Shown: positions 45,546-57,541 of the stretch, piece by piece
Layout: each line of letters begins with the position of its first letter
Position numbering within the stretch: position 1 is the stretch's first letter
Assembly (NCBI GenBank): GCA_905160935.1
Contig: CAJHZI010000794.1
Coordinates: 3,274,501-3,338,500 of the forward strand
From: Enchytraeus crypticus
Taxonomy: Eukaryota; Annelida; Clitellata; Enchytraeida; Enchytraeidae
DNA: 64,000 nucleotides
Reading direction: 5' to 3'
Made by a program: the position numbers and the translations under genes
Notes under the pieces: model-generated
The model's database searches: none
What the model was told of the DNA's origin: nothing
The model's input: only the letters and a program-made list of their open reading frames with translations

Positions 45546-46435
45546 TAAAGGGGAGAGGTGGGCATTTTCAATCTCTGATTTGGCAGTACATGTGAGATAC
45601 GTAAGTTACAACGATTCTAGCTGAATGGGGATTCAAGGGAAGATGAGGACTAGAGATACATGTGATCTGAACAATAAGAGTCCATGACATCGGCTTCCGT
45701 CTACTGTAACTTAAATCTGAACTACAATTAGAGCTTCACTGGATCAATTTGATACTAGATAATGACAGCTTGGAGGAATAACAGTTCTGCGCCATTACTT
45801 AAGCAGTTGGTTTAATATCACATGTAGGTTTAATATCATATGTCTAAGTTCATTTATTCATTCTAAGCTCATTTATTCGTGAGATTCAACATACAAGTAT
45901 GGTATTACTTGATTTGCTCGTAAATGTTATGTAACGGTCTTAAATATGAATTAATATCGAACAAAAAAGCTAAATGTACATTAAAACAAGGATATCCAGG
46001 TGTTAAGGTAATTTGATATTCGGTTTATTTTGTGTCGGTGCGGTAACAGAATTTTAACTTAAACTTTGACGAACATTTATAAGTCCAAGTATTTTTTATA
46101 AGTCGTTATGCTGAAAAAAATTTCAATAAACTGAATTCCTTACTTCTGTCTAATGATGCTAAGAGGTTACCGCAGAAAAGCTTGGCAAAAGTAATTACAA
46201 TATTTTAGATCGAAGAAGAAGAGAAAAATTTGATATCATGATTCAGACCAGAACACTGGCAAAGGATGAATAAGCAAGTAAACTCATTCGTTAATCAAGA
46301 TAACGAGTTTCTAAGAAATCCGAATTCAACTGATAAATATAAAATTAATTTTGTTAAAGCTAGTCGCATAGCTCTGGCACGCACTTCAATCATTCTGCTC
46401 TCGATCGCTTAATTATTCTCAGCTTCCCCAGTGAT

Positions 46436-46996
46436 TAGCACTATTCCTGTGCATTGATAGAGTACGCATTAGCGCTATTCCTGTGCATTGATAGAGTACG
46501 TATTAGCGCTATTCCTGTGCATTGATAGAGTACGTATTAGCGATATTCCTGTGCATTGATAGAGTACGTATTAGCGATATTCCTGTGCATTGATAGAGTA
46601 TTAGCGCTATTCCTGTGTATGGATAGAGTATTAGCGCTATTCCTGTGCATTGATAGAGTACGTATTAACGCTATTCCTGCGCATTGACAGAGTATGTATT
46701 ACAATAACAACAATTAGAGTGCTACAGTCATCAATGACAACATCGAGCACTATTAGCACTATTAGCGCTATTCCTGTACATTGATAGAGTACGTATCAGC
46801 GCTATTCATGTGCATTGATAGAGTATGTATTAGCGCTATTCCTGTACATTGATAGAGTACGTAGCGCTATTCCTATGCATTGATAGAGTACGTATTAGCG
46901 CTATTCCTGTGCATTGATAGAGTATGTATTAGCGCTATTCCTGTGCATTGATAGAGTACGTATTAGAGCTATTCCTGTGCATTGATAGAGTACGTA
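46436..46996. repeat. 34-bp tandem array
   Basis: About 14 units of GCGCTATTCCTGTGCATTGA plus TAGAGTACGTATTA, interrupted at about 46690-46755 by unrelated sequence. Deletion variants lack ACGT. Confidence 0.9.
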
Positions 46997-48252
46997 AGGA
47001 TGGTTTAGAGGAAACGAAAGTTTTTGAACAGCAATATTCTCTCGTTGGTTCGATTCTCATGTGGGACCGGAAAAAACGACAAAATCTTATACATTCATAA
47101 TATAGGTGTCGGAACAATGGGCTGTGCGCAACGGTTTACACCTCCAGCAACACGCTGTTGTTGCTGTTGCTATTACTATTGTCAGTGTTGTCATCCATAT
47201 TGTTAAAGTAGCTGCTCAGTTGTTCTATTCCGGATGATCACAATTATCTGCTAGTACAAAGTGTCTGTAGTACACAGTGCTAGTACAAGAGTCTGTAGTA
47301 CAAAGTGGAACGTGAAAACACTGGATTCCAATGATTCCCTGTTGTTTTCATGAATTACAGAATATCTTAGTGATGAGTTTATAGAAGTCGAATGAAGTAA
47401 AGCATAAAATGATTTTTATTATATGATTCACACATCAAAGCACTACACTACACTCTCCTCGATACTCGAGAGAGTATTAGCAATATCTAAGTAAACAATG
47501 TCTTCTTATTCAATGACAAATATTAGATCCTGAAGTACTTTTTGATTGTTACAGTATTGTAAAAGAATAATTAAGAAAACTCTTACTTTAATTCACAGTT
47601 AATTAAAAACAATTAGCTGGCACGTCTCTAGCTCTACGATTAGTATGAACTATTTTTCACAACATACGTGCATTCTACAATTAATTTCTATACTACTGTG
47701 GAGCAAAAACAACAGATATACATAATATATGAGATGCATATTAGCAGGAACAGGTTAAAACGTAAAGATGCTATGACATACGCCAAGCATTATTCTGAGT
47801 GCACGTACAATGAATCCTGAGAAGTCTGACAATGTATGTAATGGAAACTTTTCAGATCTGTCAGAAATAAGCCTATCCTAGAAGATCATAAAAATAGAAG
47901 CTTCAGAATTATTTCACTACGAAGCTCACAGTGAGACAACACATAGCCTGATTTACTACAGTATATAACTAGAGACGTCCACGTCAGCTATTGCGCCTTC
48001 TATTGGGACAGAGATGGCACAAGTTGAGTAATTTGAGCACTTGATGCACAAACACTTACATTCTACACATGTAAAGAATATCACATAATGATTCTTTAGA
48101 CATTGGGGTGCATATACGCACATAACGGAGGATTAGGCTTACTCGATAAATGTTAGTTAACCAAAAGGATCAGTCACCGTAAGGAAATGAAAGAAGTTGA
48201 AACACCTTCGCTGCAGAATTACCGGACTTCTTTCCACTGGACACTTAACCTG

Positions 48253-48862
48253 CATAACAGCCTGTCTCTCTTACTGAGTGAATCAGCCTGAATGGGATTA
48301 TGCAGTATTATGTATCATTTATACATGTATTATTATATATGTAATATGCAGTAGTCTGAACAAATAGAGTCTGTTTCGCAGAAAACCTGGGAGTCTGGTT
48401 CGCAGGTAGTCTGACATTCGTGAAAAAATGACATTTCTAACATAAATAAGAAAGAAATACATTTCATAACAGCCTGTCTCTCTTACTGAATGAATCAGCC
48501 TGAATGGGATTATGCAGTATTATGTATCATTTATACATGTATTATTATATATGTAATATGCAGTGGTCTGAACAAATAGAGTCTGTTTCGCAGAAAACCT
48601 GGGAGTCTGGTTCGCAGGTAGTCTGACATTCGTGAAAAAATGACATTTCTAACATAAATAAGAAAGAAATACATTTCATAACAGCCTGTCTCTCTTACTG
48701 AATGAATCAGCCTGAATGGGATTATGCAGTATTATGTATCATTTATACATGTATTATTATATATGTAATATGCAGTGGTCTGAACAAATAGAGTCTGTTT
48801 CGCAGAAAACCTGGGAGTCTGGTTCGCAGGTAGTCTGACATTCGTGAAAAAATGACATTTCT
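48253..48862. repeat. 212-bp tandem triplication
   Basis: Three nearly identical consecutive units starting CATAACAGCCTGTCTCTC and ending with TTCGTGAAAAAATGACATTT; the last is shortened. Units 2 and 3 share changes (GAATGAATC, CAGTGGTC) against unit 1, so unit 2 was copied most recently. Confidence 0.92.
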
Positions 48863-51757
48863 CTACAGTACAATGTGAAATCAGTCTAACAATTAATTAA
48901 CCTAGACATACGTTACACAATTAATTATTGTATCCGTAGCCATGAAAAACACAATCTGTGTAGCTTTAAACATCGTAAAACAATCAAGCATTGCTATCAA
49001 AATTTGCAAACAATAGCCTAGAGATGTTAAACATATTTTCAAAAAATGGCAAATATTGATAAAAAGCGTATCATCATTCAATAACACGAAATACCTTCTA
49101 TACATATACAAATACTTAACCAGAAATGCATATAAAATACACGTTATAGGGATTATTTAACATGCAAACTACGACTATAAATACACAGGAATAATATGGC
49201 GGGCAGACTACAAAACACACGGCAACTACAACTATCACAAACAATTGTTTCCATCTCAGCAGATTATACTTGCAGACGTTTAAATGCACATCAATACAAT
49301 TCTCTGATAGATGTCAGGTACAAGGCAAACATTTCTGCATACTGTCAGATATCTTGCTAATTAAGTACAGGAGCGTTCCATCGATCAATCAAAGAGATCT
49401 CATCAAATGCATGCATTAACGTCCTCGTCGTTGTTAAAGGCAGCAAGTAAAAGAAATGAAGTAAACAATAGTAAAGACAAATGGCCAAATGCTAATAAAA
49501 ATCAATCCGTTCTTCTTAGTGCCTAGAGAGCAACCCTGGTAAAGGAATATGACAAACAAAGCAATGCACACTACTACATGTATCTCAGCTACTGTCTCAA
49601 CAACATCACTGGTAACAAACTTACAATTTCAAGTATAAAGTACTTCTAAAATTCAAACAAATCAAGTATCAATCAAAGATTTGTATTCATTGACAGAATA
49701 ACAGTTTCAACCGAGAGGATAAGTATTAACTGTTACTATTACAGTCTAAGTTGATAGTTTACGGGTCTTACATTGCGCAGCATCTAATGATAACACGTTA
49801 AGTTAAAAATTTGTATTTTCATACAATGATGATAAAAGTGAGAAAGAATAGCTGCTTATGTCGCTAAACAGTTAACAGTTTAACGCTAACAGTTTACCCT
49901 AAAGTAAAGAGTTCTAAAAATACACCTGAAGAGAAAACTAAAAACAAAATGATTCAGATAGTATTAAATAGCAGCACTGTACTACATAGCCCATCAATCA
50001 AGTACCCATTGAAAAAAATCACCTATATATTTTTTCATTCGTTGAAGGCGCCACTGTGCAATCATAAACTTGATTGTTTTGCAAAAGGCAACTGCAATGT
50101 AACATATTCTAAAAATGTAACATATCCCGTCTAGATTCTCTTTCTAGACATATACTACATGTAAATTAAGACATATATTTATCATCATTTGATAAGTAAT
50201 TTAAATATAATTTTTTGTAATTTTTAAATTACCATTCTGTTAATAAATGAAGACTACATAATAAATATAACGTGAATATATTGAGCATTGCCGTCAATAT
50301 AAGCACACACCCCTACCCACTCTCCCATCACTCCCCCACTAGGCTTTGTTTATAATGCGAGCAGAGCTACCATTACATATTATAAAAGGTCTATAAGTAG
50401 ACTTTAGAATCGCTACTTTTTGTAAACCACCACAAAATGAGTCCAATGGGTTATAAAGATTCATCAAGTCTGATGCAGTCACTGAGTCAATTTAGAATTT
50501 TGTAGATATGAAATATGAGTAACCACTAAATAAATAACATAATATATAAAATATGATTTAACATAAAGTCGTTTTAAGGAGAATCTTACAAATAAGTCTT
50601 GCATTATGACCATTATGATACTAAACTGATCTTCGAAATAGAAGTTAAGAATTTCTTCATACGAGTTTGACAACTAAATAGTTTTGTAGAGTTGACACTT
50701 TTTAACAGTATTACCTTGACAAAATCATGCAGCCTCAGATGAAACAGATGGCCATATGCAGCGAATACCAGTACTCTACGCTAGTTCTAAATGCTTGGAC
50801 GTGTCTGAAGACTTTGAATCATAATTCTAAAGCACTTTTTTAAAGTCATTTTATTTCCCACTTCACTGATCAGTATCTATTCAAACGGTAGTGATTACCT
50901 GATCATCATAAACACGAATCTCAGTAATTATTCCGAAGTCACAAAAGGGTAAACTATTGAATGAAACTATAAAGCGATATAAATAAGCATAAAAACATAA
51001 ATAACTAAACCAACATAACATATACTAAGCATTTAACTAAACACACAGCAGCATTTTTGTAATCTGCATAAGCTTGCGCTACAGGTATATAGTAAACTAT
51101 CAAGTATTAAACCTACACCAGTAGACCAAAGAAAACTGACACATTCAGTAATTACAATAACTTATCCCAAAAATATGTGAAATCATGGAAAATAAGTTAC
51201 ATGAATTTTAAATTCTGTGCATCTACTAATGTGCCTTTAATTGTAAGAAGCAAAAATGCTATACCAAATAAATGTGTATTATACATAGAATACGAAGCTG
51301 AGGAAAGCTATATATTCGTTTGCTAAAAATAACACATCATCAGCAACTATTCTAGATTAAGTGTATTTGTTAAGTCACTAGTTATCCACTTTACAGAAAT
51401 ATATATAATTTTCATTCTGCTACAAAGACAAAGCAACAACGAAGTGTAATAAATTAAATCATTAATCTCTACAATTCGATACAATTCTACGTTTAAATAC
51501 TCACAAAACAACATACTTATTAACTCTAATTATTAAACAACAGCAATTCATTGGCTGCATCATCTTTCTCTGATTACGAAATAAATTTCAGCTTACGAAA
51601 ACACTAGCTAAATAAGCAGCTTCTACACCTCGTTTCCAAGAGCAGCCGTTTGGGCAAATTTACCATGACTCGCTCAAAACGACTGCACAATCTAGACGAA
51701 TTTAGAATAGATTCTGGCACGTCTCCAAGACCAAAGTGACACACACTAAATAATTAT

Positions 51758-52038
51758 CTAAATCACAGTCGTCTGCTTTGAAGCAGTTGCTGCGCCGTTT
51801 GTATAACCATTGACCACAGTCTTCGCTTTCTTCTCAGATTCTGGATCATTTCCGCTGTCCTTCTCATCCTCCTCTACGGCGTCGCTTTGACTCTGTGCGA
51901 GGGAGCCACTGGAGTTGGATACGTTGTCTCCGTCCGTCAGAGGTCGTGCAGTGCCATTGGGAACACCGGAGCTCTGATTATACACAGCAGACATCATACG
52001 ATCTCTCTGCGCTATCTGCTCAACGAGGACTCGATTAC
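51758..52038 (-). CDS. Ankyrin gene exon 9 (C-terminal tail)
   Basis: Acceptor GTTGAAG, phase 1. It encodes GNRVLVEQIAQRDRMMSA, a low-complexity acidic region and TTVI followed by TAG. Confidence 0.85.
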
Positions 52039-55000
52039 CTTCAACAAAGCAGCCAATCAGTCAGTCAATCCATCAATCAGTCTAGCAGTTAGCTAATCAG
52101 TAAACCAATTAATAACAAAAATATTAATTAATTAATCAAAAATTATTTAATCAATTAACTATCTATAACTGAACATTCGTCATTCCATATATAAATCCAT
52201 TAACCTTTAAACGTCACATTAGTTCAGAAATCATTATAAGGTCAATTACAACTGACAGTAAATCAGTACGGAATAGGTAGAGGCAAACCTTCAGCGGTTG
52301 CGTTGATATTGCTGTTGATCTGCAGAAGTCGTCTCATGTTGGACATGGGTCGAGCGTTAGGGTTAGAACTGTACATGAGCTCCTCCTTGCGATTAGCTCC
52401 GTCCACAGCCTCAGCGAGCAGAGAACGAATGTGGTTGTCTCTCGCTCTCTCCACCGCAAACTCACCTCTCTGTGCAGAAACACATTGGGCCATCAGCTGC
52501 GTTACTTCTTTATTTTGAGTTAATTTCGCTTTTTTAATATTTTCTGCTTATTAAATAATATATCAAGAAGCAGATTACAAGTATTAAACAGCTAGTAAAG
52601 CTACTGTTAATGTCAGTTTCCTCACTCGAAAGCGACGTTAGAGAAGGGCGAGCACAGGATTTGAACCCCGTTTTGGTCTGCAGTCAAATTTCTTACCGAC
52701 ATCACCACTGGCTCCAGCCAGCGGCAATTGCTACAAAATTATTACATAGTTACCGTTAAGCCTTCCCTGACATGCTTTAGAGACAGGAATGTGACACCAC
52801 CCAATGACATGGTTGATAGGTCTCTATCAACAGATCACTAGGTGCAGAGATCAAATCCAGTGCTCGTCCAGTCACTGGTGTTCTTACGAGACAAGAATGA
52901 TAAATGAGCTAATCATTTAAATCTCCTTACAATGGCGAATCCTGTAGTGCTCGTAATCAGAAAGAAAAATAAGAAATTAATTTTTTTGTGGCAAGAATAT
53001 TCATACTCATTTTTAAATGAATAGTACGAGTCTTCTGATGGTCCCTATTCTTACATTGAGATGAATTAATTACTTAAATATGCTAAATGTTTCTACCTGT
53101 GCTGTGTATGAGTTACTGAAGAGCAGCCCAACCGTGGACTGCACGTGTTGTAAAAGGCGATAAAGCACTAACGTCAGAGAAGGCTTTCGGTTGGTAACCG
53201 CCTATGCTTCAGAAATTGCTACAAACTTTCTAAAACCCAACCTTAGCTAAACTGAGATTAAAGGAAAGATGATGATGATGATGATAAAAGTGTCACACTG
53301 CACAACGAGAGTACATTGCTCAGCACTATAGAATATATCACGTATTTGCTCCTCAAATAAAACTATGTAAGAATGCAAGGAATATTTTTATAGAAAGAGA
53401 GAATACCTTGCCCTCTATGAGTGGATTGAGACCTGACTTTAGCAGCACTTCAACGACCTGCAGCTGATTCCTATCCGCTGCCCAATGCAAGGCTGTCCAA
53501 CCATTCTAATAAAACAGCAAAACATCAGCTACAAAAAACTACACCTTTTATTAAAGCTTCTGATCTAATACTGAATTGACATATTAGCCTTAAAGCTAAA
53601 TACAGAGATATGATTTGATTACTCAATCAATCAATAAGAATTTAACGTCCGGTTCCTCGCCATATGGCAATGTCAGGGACGTCTAGCAATCAAGCGTCAA
53701 TAAACATCAGGGATTACCAAGCACTCAACAAATATCGAGGGCTGCTTTATAATTAATATTACGCGCAACAATTTAGCTTGAAGAGTAAATATAATACATT
53801 ATACAATTTTTAAAGAGATAAGAGAACTTAGAAAACTGCGCATACATATCCCTATAAATGAGACAATCATCAAGCCCAGCACCAGTAATATTTATAACTT
53901 AGTATTAACTTATAATCTTATTACAAGAAGTAAAGTTGACACTAATATCAAAACATGAAAAACAGTTGTGAATGACAATGATATTTACATGCATAATAAT
54001 GTCATGCAAAATAATAAACTATCTTATTATTCAATGTGACTTTAAAACATAACTAAGACACTGATCTTAAGTTATAGACAACAGAAACAACTAGACTTAA
54101 GAAACAACGAAGAGGTCAAGAGTGAAGCAAAGAACAGTGAATAAGATCACAACTCACCGTGCCCTGAGCGTTGATGTCACAGCCAGCCTTGATGAGAGCC
54201 TGTGCCACACGTGGGTGTCCGTGATAGGCACAGAACATCAGCGGTGTGAAGTCAGCCTATGTCACATTAAACATAAAATATGTTACATTAAAATATGTTA
54301 AATCAGCCTACGTTACAGTAAACATAAAGTTCAATAACAATAAAATATACATAAATGAAATAAAGCGGTGTTCCATCGTATTAAATGTGACACAAATGAA
54401 GCTTTTGTTGTTTTACATTAAACATCACCTCCAATTGCTTCCATAATTGGATGTAATTGGATATTACATCTAATTAATTATTAAATGATTTATATATAAT
54501 CAGTTCACTAACCACTAATTCAGTGCTGTTGCTAGGTGTTTACATTAGAAATGATCTAATTATAATCTGATAAAAAATGATTTATTGTATACATAATTAA
54601 TGATCTATATACATGTAGATATATATAATCAGATCACTGACCTCTCCCTCAGCACTGCTCTTGGTGTTCAGATCAGACCCTGCGTCAATGAGAAGCTTGG
54701 AGATCTCGTAGAGATTTTCTTCATCAGTCGACTGACTGCGACACGTCTCGTGCAGTGCCGTTCTCCTGTCCTAGTCGTTCAAACAACAAAAACAACAAAA
54801 ACAACAATGACAACATAAAGAATCAAAGCCCCACTGAAGAGCAAAAAACAAAAGGCTCCTAAGTAAATTCACAAATAAACTTCAGAAAACCAGTTCAAGT
54901 AAAGCATATTTACATCTACTAATAGAATCAAGAATGAACAATGAAAGTGAAAAGAGTCTGAGGTGGACCGAGACAACAGATGCTAAATGACTTCATGATA

Positions 55001-57541
55001 TATTGGCATATAGAGATGAAAATGATAGTTCAATATAGAGTTAGTTAGAAATATTCCATGGACCTGCTGTAAAGCAGTACAATGAGAAAGAATGAGAAAA
55101 ATTAAATTAAACTATCTCAAGGCTGAACAATTAATCGAAAAATACATCGACTCAACGTGACTTAAACTAGCTTTTTAAGGAGCTTCAATAATGAATGACG
55201 TAATGAATTTACTATAAATTAAATGAACAACCAATTCCTATTTCATATCAATTTTCACTACAGTACTACCACTTTTATTACTATCCACTTTCATTATTAT
55301 ATGAGCAATATTGTTCATGATTAATCATAATACCTTATTAGCAGCATGAATGGCAGCCTTGTGTTTCAGCAAACTCTTGACAGACTCCAGTTGACAGTAG
55401 TACGCAGCAGCTATCAATGGTGTCCAGCCACTCTGTGTTTGTAAACATAGATCCACGTAGCACCATGCAAACCAAATCAATGCATCAGTGTCTTAAAATG
55501 AACTGTTCAAAGCTAAGTCTCACAATAGAGCAAACCAAATTCATCAGTGTCCTAAAATGTGCTGTTCAAAGCTAAATCTCACAACAGAGCAAAAAGTTAA
55601 CAAATCCTCAGCTACAGAACTAGTCAATCAAAGCCTAGCAACAGACATATATAATTGACAATTTTGGCCATAGAATAGTGTAGAATCAGTTTGCTACCAA
55701 ATCCATTAAGATGGAAGGTTAAGGTCAAAGTAGTCTGAAGATTTTTAGCGAAACCATAACTAGACAAGTAACTTATTAATAATCCCTGACTCCTTAAATT
55801 AAAATCTTTTACTGGTAGTTAAACAGTTTGGTACCAAACTGATTGATGATGGTAGCGATTTCAAATGAAAGCTGACCCATTAGTCGCCTACACTAACAAT
55901 AAAGGTGTAGCCTCGGGTTACCCTACATGGTCAGGTTTACCAGATCTAACACGCACAGCTATCTTAGAACACCTACCTTGTCTTCAGCATTGATATCAGC
56001 TCCTGCATCAACTAACATATCCACTATGTCAGCGTGACCTTTCATGGCTGCATGGTGCAAGGCTGTATTCTCCCTCTACAAATTTAAAAATAAATGTTAT
56101 ATAAATTTTTTAATTAATTACATAATTAGAAGTTTATTAATCGCATTTCGCAAACTGTCAAACTTACTTCTAGCAAATCAATCCATAACAAAAAGAGTAT
56201 AGAATAAGTATTAGTTAACAAAGAAATTCTTACTTTTTTTTTCATATTCACATTAAGTTATGCCAGAGGAGTTCTTCAAGGGTCACTACATCAAACTAGG
56301 CTGCATAGCAGCAAAGTAAGCAAACCAGTTCCTGACCAAATAGATCTCTAAAGATCTGCTTTTAGAACTTAAACTATCTAGAGAACTAAAACTAACATAA
56401 ATAATTTGACTTAAAATTCTCAGTCATCGCTTTACAACTTCCTCAAAAGCATAAAAATAATGTCTGAGTATGATTCAGAAGCATGGCCTGTCGCTTAATT
56501 ACCAGGCATGTATTGTATGCTACTATTCCTACAATTTAACTTTCTTGAAATTCTCAATTATTCATGATATTAAATTATTCGATAGATTATTGACGAGATT
56601 TAGTTTTGAATAATTAATTATTAATTGCTTACGCTTAGAGCAATAATCAGCAAAATTCTTACTCAAATCCAAATTCTATGCACAAAAATTTACAACAATT
56701 TTTACAAAAGGAAGCTGACGAGATAGATGATAGATTCAACAACTAAACTCTTACATCATCTCTAGCGTCAACGTTACACTTTGCATCCAGTAAGAGCTGA
56801 ACGATTTCCTTCTTCCCCTGGGATGCGACATGGATGGGACAAGAGTTGTGCTGCAAGAACAAGTAACACACCACAATTTAATGAAATTACTACAGATACA
56901 CAATCCCTGCTACATAAGATACAATTAGGAAACAGTACCAATTTCCATCAATAATTTGCCAAGTTATAATTAAATATTTCCAGAAATAGTGTCCATTCAT
57001 TAAAATTGGACTTGCGGTTTCTAATATTTCTAAAAAATAATTAATATCTATTTCTGTTTTAATTTCAATTTTATAAATTCACTGCATTCATAAATCCATC
57101 TTTAATTCAAGTCTCTTTAATTTGCAGAGATTTACAAACTCTGATCTTCCACAAAGTTCAGTTAGAGTTATGGTTCAAACGAAAACTTAAGATATAGTAA
57201 AAGGCTACATTAAGACACACAACGCCACAAATACCAATATTAAGATATTTCTATCTATAGACTTTTGCTCGAATTAAAAACAGCCCTGGAGATGGAGCTA
57301 AAAACAATTCTTGTGATATTAACAAACTCCTTACTCCTGTAATCCCTAAAAATTCTGACAATAAATCAGGAGGCAGAATCAAGTTTGTAGAACGATCAGC
57401 CTTCTAGGCCAATATGGAACTCACCGTATATGACCTCCAATTTACATTGATGCCTTCAAGGATAAATCGCTTAACTCTCTCCTTGTTCCCAAAACCACAA
57501 GCCTCCCAGAATGCCTCTTGCTTAGTAGCGGCTAAACCCAT
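51758..57541 (-). CDS. Ankyrin-repeat protein, nine coding exons (399 aa)
   Basis: A cytosolic or scaffold-type protein of unknown partner. Nine exons join in phase at GT-AG sites. Exons 2-7 are mostly 99 bases, so each encodes one 33-residue ankyrin unit in phase 0 (HNSCPIHVAS, ENTALHHAAMKGH, SGWTPLIAAAYY, DRRTALHETC, ADFTPLMFCAYHGH, NGWTALHWAADRN). Exon 5 carries 10 extra residues in its repeat. Exon 1 gives MGLAATKQEAFWEACGFGN, a capping half-repeat. The last two exons encode a diverged helix pair, an acidic Ser/Glu/Lys stretch (VEEDEKDSGNDPESEKKAK) and a C-terminal QTTVI resembling a PDZ-binding end. It resembles gankyrin-type proteins only through the shared repeat; no orthologue is named. 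An acceptor-like TTTTAG 15 bases before the ATG suggests a 5' UTR intron. Confidence 0.85.
52289..52469 (-). CDS. Ankyrin gene exon 8
   Basis: Helical RGEFAVERARDNHIRSLLAE followed by a linker to NINATAE; ends in phase 1. The acceptor TTTCTGCACAG was preferred. An alternative GCAG 27 bases upstream would add LMAQCVSAQ in the same frame. Confidence 0.75.
52585..52720 (-). repeat. SINE family D copy in ankyrin intron
   Basis: TCAGTTTCCTCACTCGAAAGC, GATTTGAACCCCG and CACTGGCTCCAGCCA mark a full-length minus-strand copy. Confidence 0.7.
53150..53285 (-). repeat. Family C repeat in ankyrin intron
   Basis: Reverse copy ending CTTAGCTAAACTGAGATTAAAG followed by (GAT)n. Confidence 0.6.
53407..53505 (-). 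CDS. Ankyrin gene exon 7
   Basis: 33 codons: NGWTALHWAADRNQLQVVEV and SGLNPLIEGK. The donor is AAG|GTATTC. Confidence 0.88.
54158..54256 (-). CDS. Ankyrin gene exon 6
   Basis: 33 codons: FTPLMFCAYHGHPRVAQALI and AGCDINAQGT. The donor is ACG|GTGAGT. Confidence 0.88.
54642..54770 (-). CDS. Ankyrin gene exon 5 (long repeat)
   Basis: 43 codons: TALHETC, then an insertion with SQSTDEENLYE, then ISKLLIDAGSDLNTKS. Confidence 0.85.
54955..55090 (+). mobile_element. LINE 3' remnant (family B) in ankyrin intron
   Basis: Broken plus-strand frame RGGPRQQMLNDF, then a CCATGGACCTGCTG tail, matching the family B C-terminus. It is antisense to the host gene. Confidence 0.5.
55334..55432 (-). CDS. Ankyrin gene exon 4
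   Basis: 33 codons: SGWTPLIAAAYYCQLESVKS and KAAIHAANK. The acceptor is placed at AACACAG to keep phase 0. Confidence 0.85.
55977..56075 (-). CDS. Ankyrin gene exon 3
   Basis: 33 codons: NTALHHAAMKGHADIVDMLV and GADINAEDK, the most canonical repeat of the protein. Confidence 0.88.
56755..56850 (-). CDS. Ankyrin gene exon 2
   Basis: 32 codons between TTGCAG and GAT|GTAAGA: CPIHVASQGKKEIVQLLL and NVDARDD. Confidence 0.85.
57425..57541 (-). CDS. Ankyrin gene exon 1
   Basis: Start ATG and 39 codons, donor TACG|GTGAGT, phase 0. It encodes the N-terminal cap ending GINVNWRSYT. Confidence 0.75.

Larger units (their letters stand above)
42096..51757. other. Gene desert between receptor 2 and the ankyrin gene
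   Basis: No host exon was recognised. It holds SINE D and G copies, two LINE coding scraps, microsatellites (42524-42551 TC; 42970-43018 TA; 43180-43230 CT; 44107-44155 TTA; 44251-44320 TTA/TAG; 44960-45058 TA), a hairpin, a 34-bp array and a 212-bp triplicate. About 49000-51700 is plain AT-rich sequence with nothing supported. Confidence 0.55.

Noticed and set aside
46436..46996. CRISPR-like 34-bp repeats
   Set aside because: Head-to-tail units without spacers and with internal variants; a minisatellite.
47024..47206. Short ORF ending in a poly-Cys/Tyr stretch
   Set aside because: It stems from TGCTGT/TATTAC simple sequence with no supporting features.
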